From contig JHXB01000007.1 in assembly GCA_000621905.1 (NCBI GenBank), forward strand, positions 62,001-126,000: a DNA stretch of 64,000 nucleotides. The letters are read 5' to 3'. The stretch's first letter is position 1. The number at the start of each line of letters is the position of its first letter. Of the stretch, positions 1 through 9,137 are shown piece after piece. A program made the translations under genes and the position numbers. Origin of the DNA: Lachnospiraceae bacterium NC2004 (GTDB lineage: Bacteria; Bacillota; Clostridia; Lachnospirales; Lachnospiraceae). The notes beneath the pieces are model-generated. The model was not told where the DNA came from and did no database searches. It worked only from the letters and a program-made list of their open reading frames with translations.

Positions 1-78
1 CACATTTTATAATTGATATACCCTCTGACTCTATGTTAAAATCATCATAATTCATATGACACACAGGAGGTAAAGCAC

Positions 79-2625
79 ATGAAACACTTACTAAACGGCA
101 GCTGGGAGCTTATATGTGACGACAAAAAGCTTACCGATGTCACTATCCCGGGCTCGGTTTTATCAGGATTGTATAACTCAGGTCTTATTGAAGACCCTTT
201 TTACAGAACCAACGAATATATTGCAAGGAGAGAATTATATAAAGACTATACATTTGCCAAAACATTTGACATAGAACTAAATAAAGGCAGTGAGTACATT
301 CTGGTGTTTGAAGGTGTCGACACCGACTCAGATATTTACCTGAATAATCAGAAGATATTAAGTACGAACAACATGTTTAGAAAGTACGAAACCGAAGATA
401 TTAAAGACATCTTAAAACCTGAAGGCAATAAATTGACCGTCAAGATCAGATCTCCTTTCTCTGGCATTTCAAGTCACGAGAATGCTCCGGGCAAAGAGAT
501 TAACTATGTGAGCACAGGAGTGCTCCCGGGCGCCCAATATATGAGAAAAGCAGGATCTTCATTCGGATGGGACTGGGGACCTGAGCTTCCTGACATGGGC
601 ATTCATAAAAATGTTTATATCGAGGAGGTTAGCTCGGGCAGAATTCTAGATATCGAGACCAGACAGACTCACAGTGATGGCAAGGTCAACCTATTTGTCG
701 GCGCGTATCTTGACATTACCTCTAATGATTTAAATCTTAACTTTACTCTAACCACACCTTCAGGAGAGAGTTTCGAGATCAAGGAAGATATCGTAAATGA
801 AGATAAATACTCTATGAGAAGTGTATCATTTGACATAAATGACCCTATGCTTTGGTGGCCGAGAGGATACGGCGAACAGCCATTATATACCTTGAAGGTT
901 GAGCTTAAGAAAGATAATGAGACTGTTGATTTAAAGGAACTTAGGATCGGTCTTAGAACAATCACCGTCAATCGCGACAAGATAGATGATGGCGAGAATT
1001 TCGCAGTAACAGTTAACGGCGTGTCCGTGTTCTTAATGGGAGCTAATTATATCCCTGAAGATGTAATCTATAGCAGGATTACCATCGACACATATAAGAG
1101 GCTTATCGATGCAGCTACATTTGCCAATTATAACTGTCTTAGAGTTTGGGGCGGTGGGTACTATCCTGACGAGGAATTCCTTAGCCTTTTAGACGAGAAC
1201 GGTATACTTCTGTGGCAGGATTTGATGTTTGCGTGCCTAGTATATGAGGTTGATGATGCATTCTTAGAAAATGTCAAAACCGAAGTTGACGAGAATATTA
1301 GGCGCATATCTAATCACGCATGTTTAGCCCTTGTGGCAGGCAATAATGAGATGGAATATGCTTGGAGTGAGTGGGATGGATATAGAGATCATTCCGAGGC
1401 TTTAAGGCAGGATTACCTTAGATTATTCGAGGAGGAGTTTCCTAAGATTATCGGCGATATTTCTCCTGACATTTTCTATTGGCCATCCTCACCTTCTAAG
1501 GGAGGCGGCTTTAAAGATTCTCAGAAAGAAAATGCCGGAGATACACACTACTGGGTGGTTTGGCATGGTGAAGTACCATTTAGCGAATATGAAAATCATA
1601 AATTCAGAATGTGTTCAGAGTTCGGATTCCAGTCATTTCCTGACATAAAGACAGTAAGGACATACGCCGAAGACGACGATATGAATATATTCTCACCCGT
1701 TATGGAATGTCACCAGAAGAACCCTTCTGCCAACGGTAAGATTATGAAGTATCTTGCGGATACTTTTAAGAATCCTAAGGACTTTGAAAGCCTGTTATAC
1801 ATAAGTCAGCTTATGCAGGCACTGGCCTTAAAGACAGGAGTAGATCACTTCAGAAGAAACCGCGGCGACTGTATGGGAGCGCTTTACTGGCAGATTAACG
1901 ATAACTGGCCGGTTGCTTCATGGAGTTCTGTTGACTATTACGGTAGATATAAGGCAGCTCATTATTACGCCAAGAGATTTTATAATCCAATCTCTCCTAC
2001 CATCGTTATTAAGAGAGAAGGCTATGACATCGACTCTCCTATCACAAGTTTTGAGCAAATGTCCGCTGAGGCTGCATTTGCCAAGGAGGGCAAAGCCCCT
2101 GTGACATATGAGGTCGTTCCTTATATTGCAAATGAGACAATTGATTCTGTTAGCGGAAGTTATGAGATATCAGTTATCGACATGAACTTTAACACTCTTT
2201 ATTCTTCAAAAGGTGAGATAAATGCATCAGGACTAAGCTACTGTTTGGGCGACGGATTTACACTTCCTGACGACGCTTACGATCACAGAAGATATGTAAT
2301 TGTAGTTGGAAAGTTTGTAATAGGCGGAGCAACTTATTACGATGTTAAACCTTTAGCGCCATATAAAGAATTATACCTTGAAAGTGCTGATGTTAAGGTG
2401 TCAACCACCATAGACAATGATGAATTAGTAATCACCCTTTCATCTGACAAAGTTTCATTATTTACAGAGATAATATGTGATGATTATGACCTGATATTCT
2501 CGGATAATTATATTGATCTTGTATCTAGCGAAGACAGGATAATAACCGCGAAACTCCCTGAAGAAATGCTTGATAACAACATTATCCCTGGCATTCGAGC
2601 GAGAAGCCTTAAAGATACTTATTGA
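79..2625 (+). CDS. Beta-mannosidase, glycoside hydrolase family 2
   Basis: Hydrolyses terminal beta-1,4-mannose residues from manno-oligosaccharides, probably in the cytoplasm because there is no signal peptide. The 848-residue length and the N-terminal signature (PGSVLS, then DPFYR.NE) are typical of GH2 beta-mannosidases: a jelly-roll sugar-binding domain, an immunoglobulin-like domain, a TIM barrel and C-terminal beta domains. The acid/base Glu lies in AGNNEMEYAW at E424 and the nucleophile Glu in CSEFGFQ at E514, so the active site looks intact. ACAGGAGGTAAAGCAC precedes the ATG. The gene is alone on this strand, and a structured repeat begins 13 nt after its stop. Confidence 0.93.
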   Translation: MKHLLNGSWELICDDKKLTDVTIPGSVLSGLYNSGLIEDPFYRTNEYIARRELYKDYTFAKTFDIELNKGSEYILVFEGVDTDSDIYLNNQKILSTNNMFRKYETEDIKDILKPEGNKLTVKIRSPFSGISSHENAPGKEINYVSTGVLPGAQYMRKAGSSFGWDWGPELPDMGIHKNVYIEEVSSGRILDIETRQTHSDGKVNLFVGAYLDITSNDLNLNFTLTTPSGESFEIKEDIVNEDKYSMRSVSFDINDPMLWWPRGYGEQPLYTLKVELKKDNETVDLKELRIGLRTITVNRDKIDDGENFAVTVNGVSVFLMGANYIPEDVIYSRITIDTYKRLIDAATFANYNCLRVWGGGYYPDEEFLSLLDENGILLWQDLMFACLVYEVDDAFLENVKTEVDENIRRISNHACLALVAGNNEMEYAWSEWDGYRDHSEALRQDYLRLFEEEFPKIIGDISPDIFYWPSSPSKGGGFKDSQKENAGDTHYWVVWHGEVPFSEYENHKFRMCSEFGFQSFPDIKTVRTYAEDDDMNIFSPVMECHQKNPSANGKIMKYLADTFKNPKDFESLLYISQLMQALALKTGVDHFRRNRGDCMGALYWQINDNWPVASWSSVDYYGRYKAAHYYAKRFYNPISPTIVIKREGYDIDSPITSFEQMSAEAAFAKEGKAPVTYEVVPYIANETIDSVSGSYEISVIDMNFNTLYSSKGEINASGLSYCLGDGFTLPDDAYDHRRYVIVVGKFVIGGATYYDVKPLAPYKELYLESADVKVSTTIDNDELVITLSSDKVSLFTEIICDDYDLIFSDNYIDLVSSEDRIITAKLPEEMLDNNIIPGIRARSLKDTY

Positions 2626-2637
2626 AAAACAAAAAAA

Positions 2638-2927
2638 CGGTGGCCCCGCCACCCTGAGGATTATAAGAGCATAATGTGTTATTTCTTAGGGTGCCCAAGC
2701 GTCTCGTTAATTAATACAGAGTACGGCTGCACGTATGCTTAAGTCGGACTCTATAAAAACGTCGGTACTTAATGAGTGCAAGTTACACGCAGCACGAATT
2801 TAGTACCGCTACGTTTTTACCGAAGCGAGAGCGTGTCCGACGTAGCATTGTGTTGCCGTGATCGTCATTACATCGAGCCGAGAGGCGTCCCAAAGAAATA
2901 ATACATTATGCTCAGTTTACATCCGCT
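2638..2927 (+). repeat. Structured dispersed repeat, copy A (long form)
   Basis: 290-bp member of a family with further full copies at 32025, 32678 and 38025. It opens with a small GGTGGC/GCCACC hairpin. Long outer arms follow: left GAGCATAATGTGTTATTTC near 2668, right GAAATAATACATTATGCTC near 2895, 18 of 19 pairs Watson-Crick with one G-T wobble. The long form carries an inner hairpin, GTCGGAC...AAAAACGT.CGGTACT paired with AGTACCG..ACGTTTTT...GTCCGAC. It fills the gap between convergent genes: its left edge is 13 nt after the beta-mannosidase stop and its right edge abuts the stop of the next gene. No open frame of note lies inside. Function unknown. Confidence 0.85.
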
Positions 2928-2928
2928 T

Positions 2929-3798
2929 TTAATAATTGAACTTGATCTTAACCGCCGCATTTCTTCTGTAATCATAGTAACTAGCATTGTAATTCTTAGC
3001 ATATCCTTTGGACTTAGCGAAGACAGGATCAAAGAGCTTGCCTCCAACATCAGTCCAAGCATGCGAAGTATCACAGCATATCGTTACCTTATTATAACCG
3101 CAAGCATTTGCAAGATAAGCAAATGCACATGCCTTAGACACACAACAACCTAAATTGTTATTAAAAATATCATTTGCAAAAGTTACATCCCAATTAGAAG
3201 AGCCCTTGACATCCTTATACTTACGATACTGCTTATAACCAACATTCATAACGTAATTAAAACATTTGCTGAGCTTGGTAGCCTTAGAATCTGTAGGCTT
3301 GGTCTTGGCTTCCATAAGATCGTCAGCCTTAGCATAACTCTTAGCACGTGCCTGATTCTTAGCGCCGCTTTCAGCTACACCATACTTGGTAAGAGTAACC
3401 TTCTCAACACTCTTATTTCTTGCCATCTTATAATTGGTTCTTCCAAAGAAATAATAGCTTCCCTTAATCTTCTCCCAGCCTGATGCAAGATTGCCCTTGC
3501 TGTTGGCATAATAAACAGCCTTCTTGTATACAAAAAACTCACTCTTAACATATCCGCTTGATTTCTTAAACTTGGCTTTACCCTTGGACTTCTTGATTGA
3601 ACCATCGTACTTGTTAAGTTCTTTAACCTTACCGTTAATCTTAATACTTATACCGCTCTTGCCTGTATCCTTAACCGCGTTCTTAGACACAGCGCTTGAT
3701 GATGCAGATACTTCCATGCCGGAATACACAACAATTCCAAAAGCAACCATCATCGCAACACATAACCCGATAATCCCCTTTTTAAACCTAAAAAACAT
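2929..3798 (-). CDS. Exported transglutaminase-like cysteine protein
   Basis: A 289-residue secreted protein. The start at 3798 has AGAGGTG just upstream; longer versions lack a binding site and a signal peptide. Residues 1 to about 30 form a signal peptide (basic start, hydrophobic stretch, cleavage near VSASSS). The middle is Lys/Ser-rich with a short W-K-x-I-K-G-S-Y-Y-F-F segment like cell-wall or glucan-binding repeats. The C-terminal part carries a transglutaminase-core triad: Cys219 in GCCVSKACAF, His246 in DTSHAW and Asp257 in KLFDPVF. Such domains in Clostridia act as extracellular peptidases or cross-linkers; the substrate cannot be told. Convergent with the beta-mannosidase across the repeat. 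Confidence 0.7.
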   Translation of the reverse strand: MFFRFKKGIIGLCVAMMVAFGIVVYSGMEVSASSSAVSKNAVKDTGKSGISIKINGKVKELNKYDGSIKKSKGKAKFKKSSGYVKSEFFVYKKAVYYANSKGNLASGWEKIKGSYYFFGRTNYKMARNKSVEKVTLTKYGVAESGAKNQARAKSYAKADDLMEAKTKPTDSKATKLSKCFNYVMNVGYKQYRKYKDVKGSSNWDVTFANDIFNNNLGCCVSKACAFAYLANACGYNKVTICCDTSHAWTDVGGKLFDPVFAKSKGYAKNYNASYYDYRRNAAVKIKFNY

Positions 3799-3881
3799 AG
3801 TAACACCTCTTTGTACGCTAAAATTTAAACAATAATTACACATCAGAAAAGGAATGTCAACACCATTTAATGTACTTTTAA

Positions 3882-4838
3882 TCATACAATCCTGCTTCTT
3901 GACTCCCCATCAAGATATGCTCTGATATTAAGCCTTATTTCTTCAATAAGTCTGCTTCTAGCCTCAACACTTCCCCATGCAGTATGAGGCGTCATAATGA
4001 GTCTGTCCCTGTTAAGCACATTAAGAAGCTTGCTGTTCTTAGGCAACGGCTCGCTCTCAAATACATCAAGTCCCGCTGCCTGAATCTCACCTTCTTCAAG
4101 CGCCCTATATAAGTCATCTTCAACCACGATAGGGCCTCTTGCGACATTGATTAAGATCGCGGACTTTTTCATTTGCCTAAATGCATTAAGATCAAAGAGT
4201 CCTTTGGTATCTTCTGTCAAAGGACAATGCACTCCGATAACATCCGACTCTTTCAACAGTTCTTCAAATGTCGCCGCCCTGTAAGGCACATCATAGGTGT
4301 TACCGCTCGCAGAATAATAGATTACATTCATGCCAAATGCTTCAGCAATCGCAGCAACCCTTCTTCCAATCTTGCCCATACCGCACACACCATACGTCAT
4401 CCCGTTAAGCTCGTGGTATGGTCTTGACACATTGGTAAATGACGATCCAAGTGAATAATCCCCGTCCTCAACATAAGTCGAATAATAATCAAGTCTGTCA
4501 ACAAGATGTAATAATAATGCAAATGTATGCTGCGCGACATTATCGGTAGAATAACCCGACACATTACATACTGGGATGCCATTCTCCTTGCAATAATCAA
4601 TATCTATGTTATTGTAACCTGTCGCCGCCTCGCATATAAGCTTGATATCCGGAGCATTTTCAAGCACCTTAGCTGTTAAAAGACACTTATTGGGAATGAC
4701 TATGTCTGCATCCTTAATCCTATCAACAATCATATCATTAGGTGTGCTGTCGTAAAGCATAAGCTCACCGAATTCCTTTAATGGCTCGTAGCTCACATCT
4801 CTTCCGACTGCATCCGCCTCTAAAACTACTATCTTCAT
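3882..4838 (-). CDS. D-2-hydroxyacid dehydrogenase, NAD-dependent
   Basis: A 318-residue oxidoreductase of the D-isomer-specific 2-hydroxyacid dehydrogenase family, the group of glycerate, hydroxypyruvate and phosphoglycerate dehydrogenases. The Rossmann loop is GMGKIGRR at about 153-160. The catalytic set is visible: Arg234 in NVARGP, Glu263 in FESEPLP and His285 in TPHTAWGS. Substrate choice (hydroxypyruvate, 2-ketoisocaproate or another) cannot be read from sequence. It is the last gene of the minus-strand run starting near 10046, 12 nt after the MoxR gene, with GGAGG in the gap, so it is probably cotranscribed but may be unrelated in function. Confidence 0.88.
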   Translation of the reverse strand: MKIVVLEADAVGRDVSYEPLKEFGELMLYDSTPNDMIVDRIKDADIVIPNKCLLTAKVLENAPDIKLICEAATGYNNIDIDYCKENGIPVCNVSGYSTDNVAQHTFALLLHLVDRLDYYSTYVEDGDYSLGSSFTNVSRPYHELNGMTYGVCGMGKIGRRVAAIAEAFGMNVIYYSASGNTYDVPYRAATFEELLKESDVIGVHCPLTEDTKGLFDLNAFRQMKKSAILINVARGPIVVEDDLYRALEEGEIQAAGLDVFESEPLPKNSKLLNVLNRDRLIMTPHTAWGSVEARSRLIEEIRLNIRAYLDGESRSRIV

Positions 4839-4850
4839 TACATTCCTCCA

Positions 4851-6359
4851 CTATAAATCAAGATCTAGAATCTCCTCTAAGATTGCATCCTGTCTCTCGG
4901 TAAGCATCATTGTCTTAGATGCCTCCTTGTAATCCTCCGAACCGAACTGCGCAATAAATCTTGCACTCTCTGTGTTGGCGGTAAGCTCGGTAACTAAGAG
5001 AAGCAATTCATTTCCTTCAGAAAATGCTTTCTTAACGAATTCAAAAAGGTTATGAAGCCTAAGTTTAGCCTGCTCAGAACCACTCTTAAGCGAAGAAACC
5101 TCCTTGTTAAAGTTGCTCTCAATTACTGCAAATGCGTTGCTGTCAGAATCTGATTCTCTTATATCCGTAACTGACGACTTGAAGAATGAAGCCAATCTTC
5201 TCAATCGGTTCCTGTCATCATTTGACAAAGAATTCGCAGCACTTAACTTCTCGATGCGGTTAAGATATCCTTCCTCCTTAGAAGTTGCAAAGTCAACAAT
5301 CTCGTCAGAAGACTTGTCAGCGCTGTTCTCCTTAATCTCTCTTAAAGGAACCATGAGCTCAGTAAGGTAATCTGAAGTCTTAATTACATCACCAATCTCA
5401 GCCATAACCTTGTCTATAAGCATAGAAAGCACAGATAGTCTCTCGTCAAATCCCGCCTTAGAACTCCTTGCAAATGCTGTCTCAGGCGGGTTACCATCCA
5501 AGATATCTTCAAGCTGGTAATCTCTCTTATACTTGTTGTAGAGATCGTAATACGCAGTAAACTCCTTGACTATCTTGTCATTTCTTATGTACTGACCGAC
5601 TAAAGTCTCATCTACCTTCATGTCCTCCTCTTCGTATAGATGAAGGATAGTTGATAAATCTTCCCATCCTCTGGCTGTTACATAAGACCTGCCTTTTGCT
5701 GTCATTTCCATGTGGTAGAAGTAGTCTTTATGAATCTCCAAGAATCCGGTTACTGCGTTGTGAACTCCATGTTCTTTAGCGTAGCGCTTCCATGTGTCGT
5801 AATCTGCTTCGACTTCCAAGACCTTAAGTCTGTCCATGGTAACCACGTCAAACTCTCTTACACTCTTGTTGTATTCCGGCGGGTTACCTGCGGTGACAAT
5901 CACCCATCCATCAGGAACCTTATGCCTTCCAAAGACCTTATACTGCAGGAACTGAAGCATAGAAGGAGCAAGAGTCTCAGAAACACAGTTAATCTCATCA
6001 AGGAAAAGAATACCCTCCTTGATATCCGACTCCTTCATGACATCATAGACGGAAGCGATAATCTCACTCATAGTGTACTCGCTGACATCATACTCCATCC
6101 CTTCGTACTCGGTATGCTTGATAAACGGAAGTCCAAGAGCCGACTGTCTTGTGTGATGCGTCATAGAATAAGATACGAGTGCAACATTAAGTTCCGCTGC
6201 CACCTGCTCCATAATCGCAGTCTTACCTATACCCGGCGCACCAAGCAAGAATATAGGGCGCTGTCTGACAACCGGAATCCTGTACTCTCCGTACTCATCC
6301 TTCTTGAGATATAATCTGATATCGTTCTTAATATAATCTTTAGCCTGACTTATATTCAT
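4851..6359 (-). CDS. MoxR-type AAA+ ATPase paired with a VWA protein
   Basis: A 502-residue AAA+ ATPase. Walker A is GAPGIGKT (40-47), Walker B is ILFLDE (Asp121, Glu122), and sensor-1 Asn lies in VTAGNPPEYN, the usual MoxR wording. After the ATPase core comes an unassigned, charged, largely helical region from about 270 to the end, including a segment with coiled-coil character near 370-440. MoxR proteins work as chaperones that remodel or load metal into partners, usually with a VWA-domain protein. The partner is the upstream gene, whose stop overlaps this start by 4 nt, which indicates translational coupling. Confidence 0.85.
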   Translation of the reverse strand: MNISQAKDYIKNDIRLYLKKDEYGEYRIPVVRQRPIFLLGAPGIGKTAIMEQVAAELNVALVSYSMTHHTRQSALGLPFIKHTEYEGMEYDVSEYTMSEIIASVYDVMKESDIKEGILFLDEINCVSETLAPSMLQFLQYKVFGRHKVPDGWVIVTAGNPPEYNKSVREFDVVTMDRLKVLEVEADYDTWKRYAKEHGVHNAVTGFLEIHKDYFYHMEMTAKGRSYVTARGWEDLSTILHLYEEEDMKVDETLVGQYIRNDKIVKEFTAYYDLYNKYKRDYQLEDILDGNPPETAFARSSKAGFDERLSVLSMLIDKVMAEIGDVIKTSDYLTELMVPLREIKENSADKSSDEIVDFATSKEEGYLNRIEKLSAANSLSNDDRNRLRRLASFFKSSVTDIRESDSDSNAFAVIESNFNKEVSSLKSGSEQAKLRLHNLFEFVKKAFSEGNELLLLVTELTANTESARFIAQFGSEDYKEASKTMMLTERQDAILEEILDLDL

Positions 6360-7729
6360 TCTTTAACCTCTTTCTCTCTCTTCGCTTTCTTCTCTTCCTC
6401 TTCACGTCTTATCTCTTCAGCCTCTAATTCCTCGGGTTCCAATATCACCTTGTATGCCCACTTAGGAAGCTTCGGCGCATAAGGGTCGTCTTTTAAAAAT
6501 GCAAAAAGCGCATCGTATTCCGGCATACTCTCAGGATAAGTTCCGTATCCGTCCGTAAAATAGATAACTCCTTTAAGATTCTCAAACTCTCCTTGTCTGT
6601 TGAGCTCATCAACATATCTAAAAAGCGGTCTAAAATCCGTCGATCCGAATCCTTTTAGAGTTACATTCTTGCAAAACTCATTAAAATCATACTCATCCGT
6701 AATCTTGGTATCTTCCTGAACGTCAGCATCACACTGAATCACATGTATATTAACCTTACTAAAAAAATTGTCCGAGCTCTTAAGAATACTGTACGTCTTC
6801 TTTAAAAATGCTTTGACAATCGCTCCCTTGACGGAAGCAGATGTATCAATCGCAATCACGAACTCCTTAACCTTCTTAGAATCCCTGTATTCTAGAGGTT
6901 CTACAAGAGGCATATTGCCGTAGGTGTCCATGCCGTATGTATAGTAAATGTAATCGAACTCGTCATCATTTACCATCATATCCTCGCCTTGACTCATGAA
7001 CCTTCTTAAGAGTTCGCCGTAGTCGTATCTCTCTTTAGTAGCGTCATCTAAGTTGCCCTCAAGCTCCTCGGAACCCGCGCCATCTTTAGAAAATGATTTA
7101 AGTTCCGCCTTGACTCTCTCACTTATCTTAAGCCACTTCTCCTCTATAACCTTGACCTCCGTCTTAGGTCTCCAGTATATATGCTCGTCTCTGTGATACA
7201 GCAAAAACCACTCTCTTAATCCCGAGTCCGAGATTCCGTTAACTCTTAAGTATTGATATATCCTCTCGGCAGTAAGTGCACCGGCCTGACGCTTTAATAT
7301 CGCAAGCTTGTCCTCAATCTCCACATCCTTCTCAATCATGACAAATGGTAATTTCATCGATTGAATAGTAGCAGAAACAGCAGCGTCAGACGCTAAATCC
7401 CACATTTGCATATCTAGCTTATCGTATTTAAAGGGGTGAAAAAATATGAGATGTAAGAGCATGTGAAGATAGGTTCTCGCCACTAAATTAGGCTCTTTCT
7501 CGTATGTCTTAAGAACCCACAGAGGATCGTAATAGACATTTAATCCGTCTGTAGCCATACCTCCACCGACCGTTGCACCCGGAAGCTTAATATCATACTT
7601 AGGTATCATACCCATGGAATGAATTGCAATGTCTAAGAATCTTAAGTGCACAACCAAAGAATCCTTGACAATTGTCAGAACCTTGTCGGCAAGCGCTTCT
7701 ATGCGTTCTTTTTTATCTAATTGTTCCAT
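6356..7729 (-). CDS. VWA-domain protein with metallopeptidase-like N-terminus (DUF2201 type)
   Basis: A 457-residue partner of the MoxR ATPase. The N-terminal half matches the putative metallopeptidase domain placed before VWA-like domains, but the expected HExxH reads HMLLH at 89-93, with His98 after it (HLIFFH), so the catalytic Glu is missing while the His ligands remain. The C-terminal half is a VWA domain with an intact metal-ion-dependent adhesion site: DTSAS (295-299), a later GSTDFRP and YFTDGYG. The tail is Glu/Lys-rich. It overlaps the FliB-like gene by 13 nt upstream and the MoxR gene by 4 nt downstream. A scaffold or metal-binding role is more likely than proteolysis. Confidence 0.8.
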   Translation of the reverse strand: MEQLDKKERIEALADKVLTIVKDSLVVHLRFLDIAIHSMGMIPKYDIKLPGATVGGGMATDGLNVYYDPLWVLKTYEKEPNLVARTYLHMLLHLIFFHPFKYDKLDMQMWDLASDAAVSATIQSMKLPFVMIEKDVEIEDKLAILKRQAGALTAERIYQYLRVNGISDSGLREWFLLYHRDEHIYWRPKTEVKVIEEKWLKISERVKAELKSFSKDGAGSEELEGNLDDATKERYDYGELLRRFMSQGEDMMVNDDEFDYIYYTYGMDTYGNMPLVEPLEYRDSKKVKEFVIAIDTSASVKGAIVKAFLKKTYSILKSSDNFFSKVNIHVIQCDADVQEDTKITDEYDFNEFCKNVTLKGFGSTDFRPLFRYVDELNRQGEFENLKGVIYFTDGYGTYPESMPEYDALFAFLKDDPYAPKLPKWAYKVILEPEELEAEEIRREEEEKKAKREKEVKE

Positions 7730-9135
7730 ATAATCTCCCCATCCGACAAAAGCATATTAAGAAGGTGCTCATAATTGCACATACTCTCTGTTCTAAGTGA
7801 CTCTATAAACTCATCATAATTGTCCGTAGAATGCTCAAGCTCTCTTGAATACAAATGGAATATGTACTCCTGATCTATAACGCTAAACGAACCTTGCTGA
7901 TAAAACTTAAGCAATCCTAGCTCGACAAGCATAATATGCTGCATAACCGCTGCCTGTCCCTTGCCATAGCAGTCATCATCAAAATAGGTCTTCAGAAAAT
8001 ATCTAAACACATGATAACTAAGCGCGTGCTCATATTCATATTCTCTGTCTGACATATAGGAAGAAAATTCCTTAATAAGCTTCCTGTACTCTTCCGGCGT
8101 AATGTTCTTATGAAGGACTTCCTCACACTCGTTAAGAAGCGGTACCCACTCCGGCTTACAGTGCATGAGCTCTCCATAAATAACCGCACCATACTCCGGC
8201 ACAAGTCGGTATCTTGCCTCGTCAAATGCTATCTCCTCACCATAAAGATCAACGGACTCTGCCCTGCTTCTCTTAAGTTCCTCTAAGCGTGATTTAAGGT
8301 CAGCGGTATTAACATATCTGTCGCGCACCTTAAAACAATCCGCCGATAAAACCGAAATATCATCAAAATCAATCTCATCTTTATCAATGACTTCCTGTAT
8401 CGAATTGCAGTAATCAAGATACAAAATCACCCTGGATAAGATATCAAGTTCTCTGTTCTTAACAATAGAAAATGCAGTCTCTCTAAGTGTAAGAAGCATT
8501 TCAAAATATCCCGCATCAAAGTCCTCCATATCTATAGAGTACCCCTCTTCATAGGTCTTCTCAACTGCTTCCTTGATAAGTGGATTATCGTATATACTCA
8601 TGCCTCTGGTTCTAACCATAACATCTGACACAACCTTAGAGGCGCTGTCTACATCTTCGCCTTCATAGCTATTAACATCAAGCTTCTCATTATCGACAGG
8701 ATATGTCTCGTAAGTCAACGGCTCACTTGATGAGAGCACCATCCTTGAAACCTCAGGGCAAGACAGCGCAAGTCCCATCTCTCTTAGTTCGCCATAGTCC
8801 TCCATAAATCTTGGATAATTATCGCAAGTTCTACACAAATGCTCGCCGCCAAGCTCCGAATACAAATCACATAAAAGTGACTCATTTAAAAATGGACACC
8901 ACCCCGACGGTGTCAGGGTAAAGCATCCCCTGTCACCGTCAGAATCGTCTCCATCATTGAATTCTTCCATAACCGAACGCAGTCTGTCACCAAACTCGCC
9001 CGTTACAGACTTATAATATTCCCAAGAGTCCGCATCAACATCAACCTGCCAACCGGCGCAACATGTGTCCGTGCACTTATCAGCTACACAGACAAAATCC
9101 TTATATATAGTTGGAAGGCCCAGTCTCTTTATCAT
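7717..9135 (-). CDS. FliB-like lysine N-methylase family protein
   Basis: A 472-residue protein of the flagellin lysine-N-methylase (FliB) family, which methylates lysine side chains on flagellin in enterobacteria. The hallmark Cys clusters are present: C16, C21, C25 and C26 at the N-terminus (CVADKCTDTCCAGW), a later GCFTLTPSGWCPF, then CDLYS and LCRTCDNYPR. Family members are reported to hold a metal or iron-sulphur centre through these Cys. No flagellin gene is in the window, and the gene sits tightly between a methyltransferase-like gene (2 nt gap) and a VWA/MoxR pair (13-nt overlap), so its substrate may be something other than flagellin. Confidence 0.82.
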   Translation of the reverse strand: MIKRLGLPTIYKDFVCVADKCTDTCCAGWQVDVDADSWEYYKSVTGEFGDRLRSVMEEFNDGDDSDGDRGCFTLTPSGWCPFLNESLLCDLYSELGGEHLCRTCDNYPRFMEDYGELREMGLALSCPEVSRMVLSSSEPLTYETYPVDNEKLDVNSYEGEDVDSASKVVSDVMVRTRGMSIYDNPLIKEAVEKTYEEGYSIDMEDFDAGYFEMLLTLRETAFSIVKNRELDILSRVILYLDYCNSIQEVIDKDEIDFDDISVLSADCFKVRDRYVNTADLKSRLEELKRSRAESVDLYGEEIAFDEARYRLVPEYGAVIYGELMHCKPEWVPLLNECEEVLHKNITPEEYRKLIKEFSSYMSDREYEYEHALSYHVFRYFLKTYFDDDCYGKGQAAVMQHIMLVELGLLKFYQQGSFSVIDQEYIFHLYSRELEHSTDNYDEFIESLRTESMCNYEHLLNMLLSDGEIIWNN

Positions 9136-9137
9136 AA

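Noticed and set aside
5712-6314. 200-codon plus-strand frame opposite the MoxR gene
   Set aside because: Antisense shadow; the composition is erratic and the minus-strand AAA+ motifs are intact across it.
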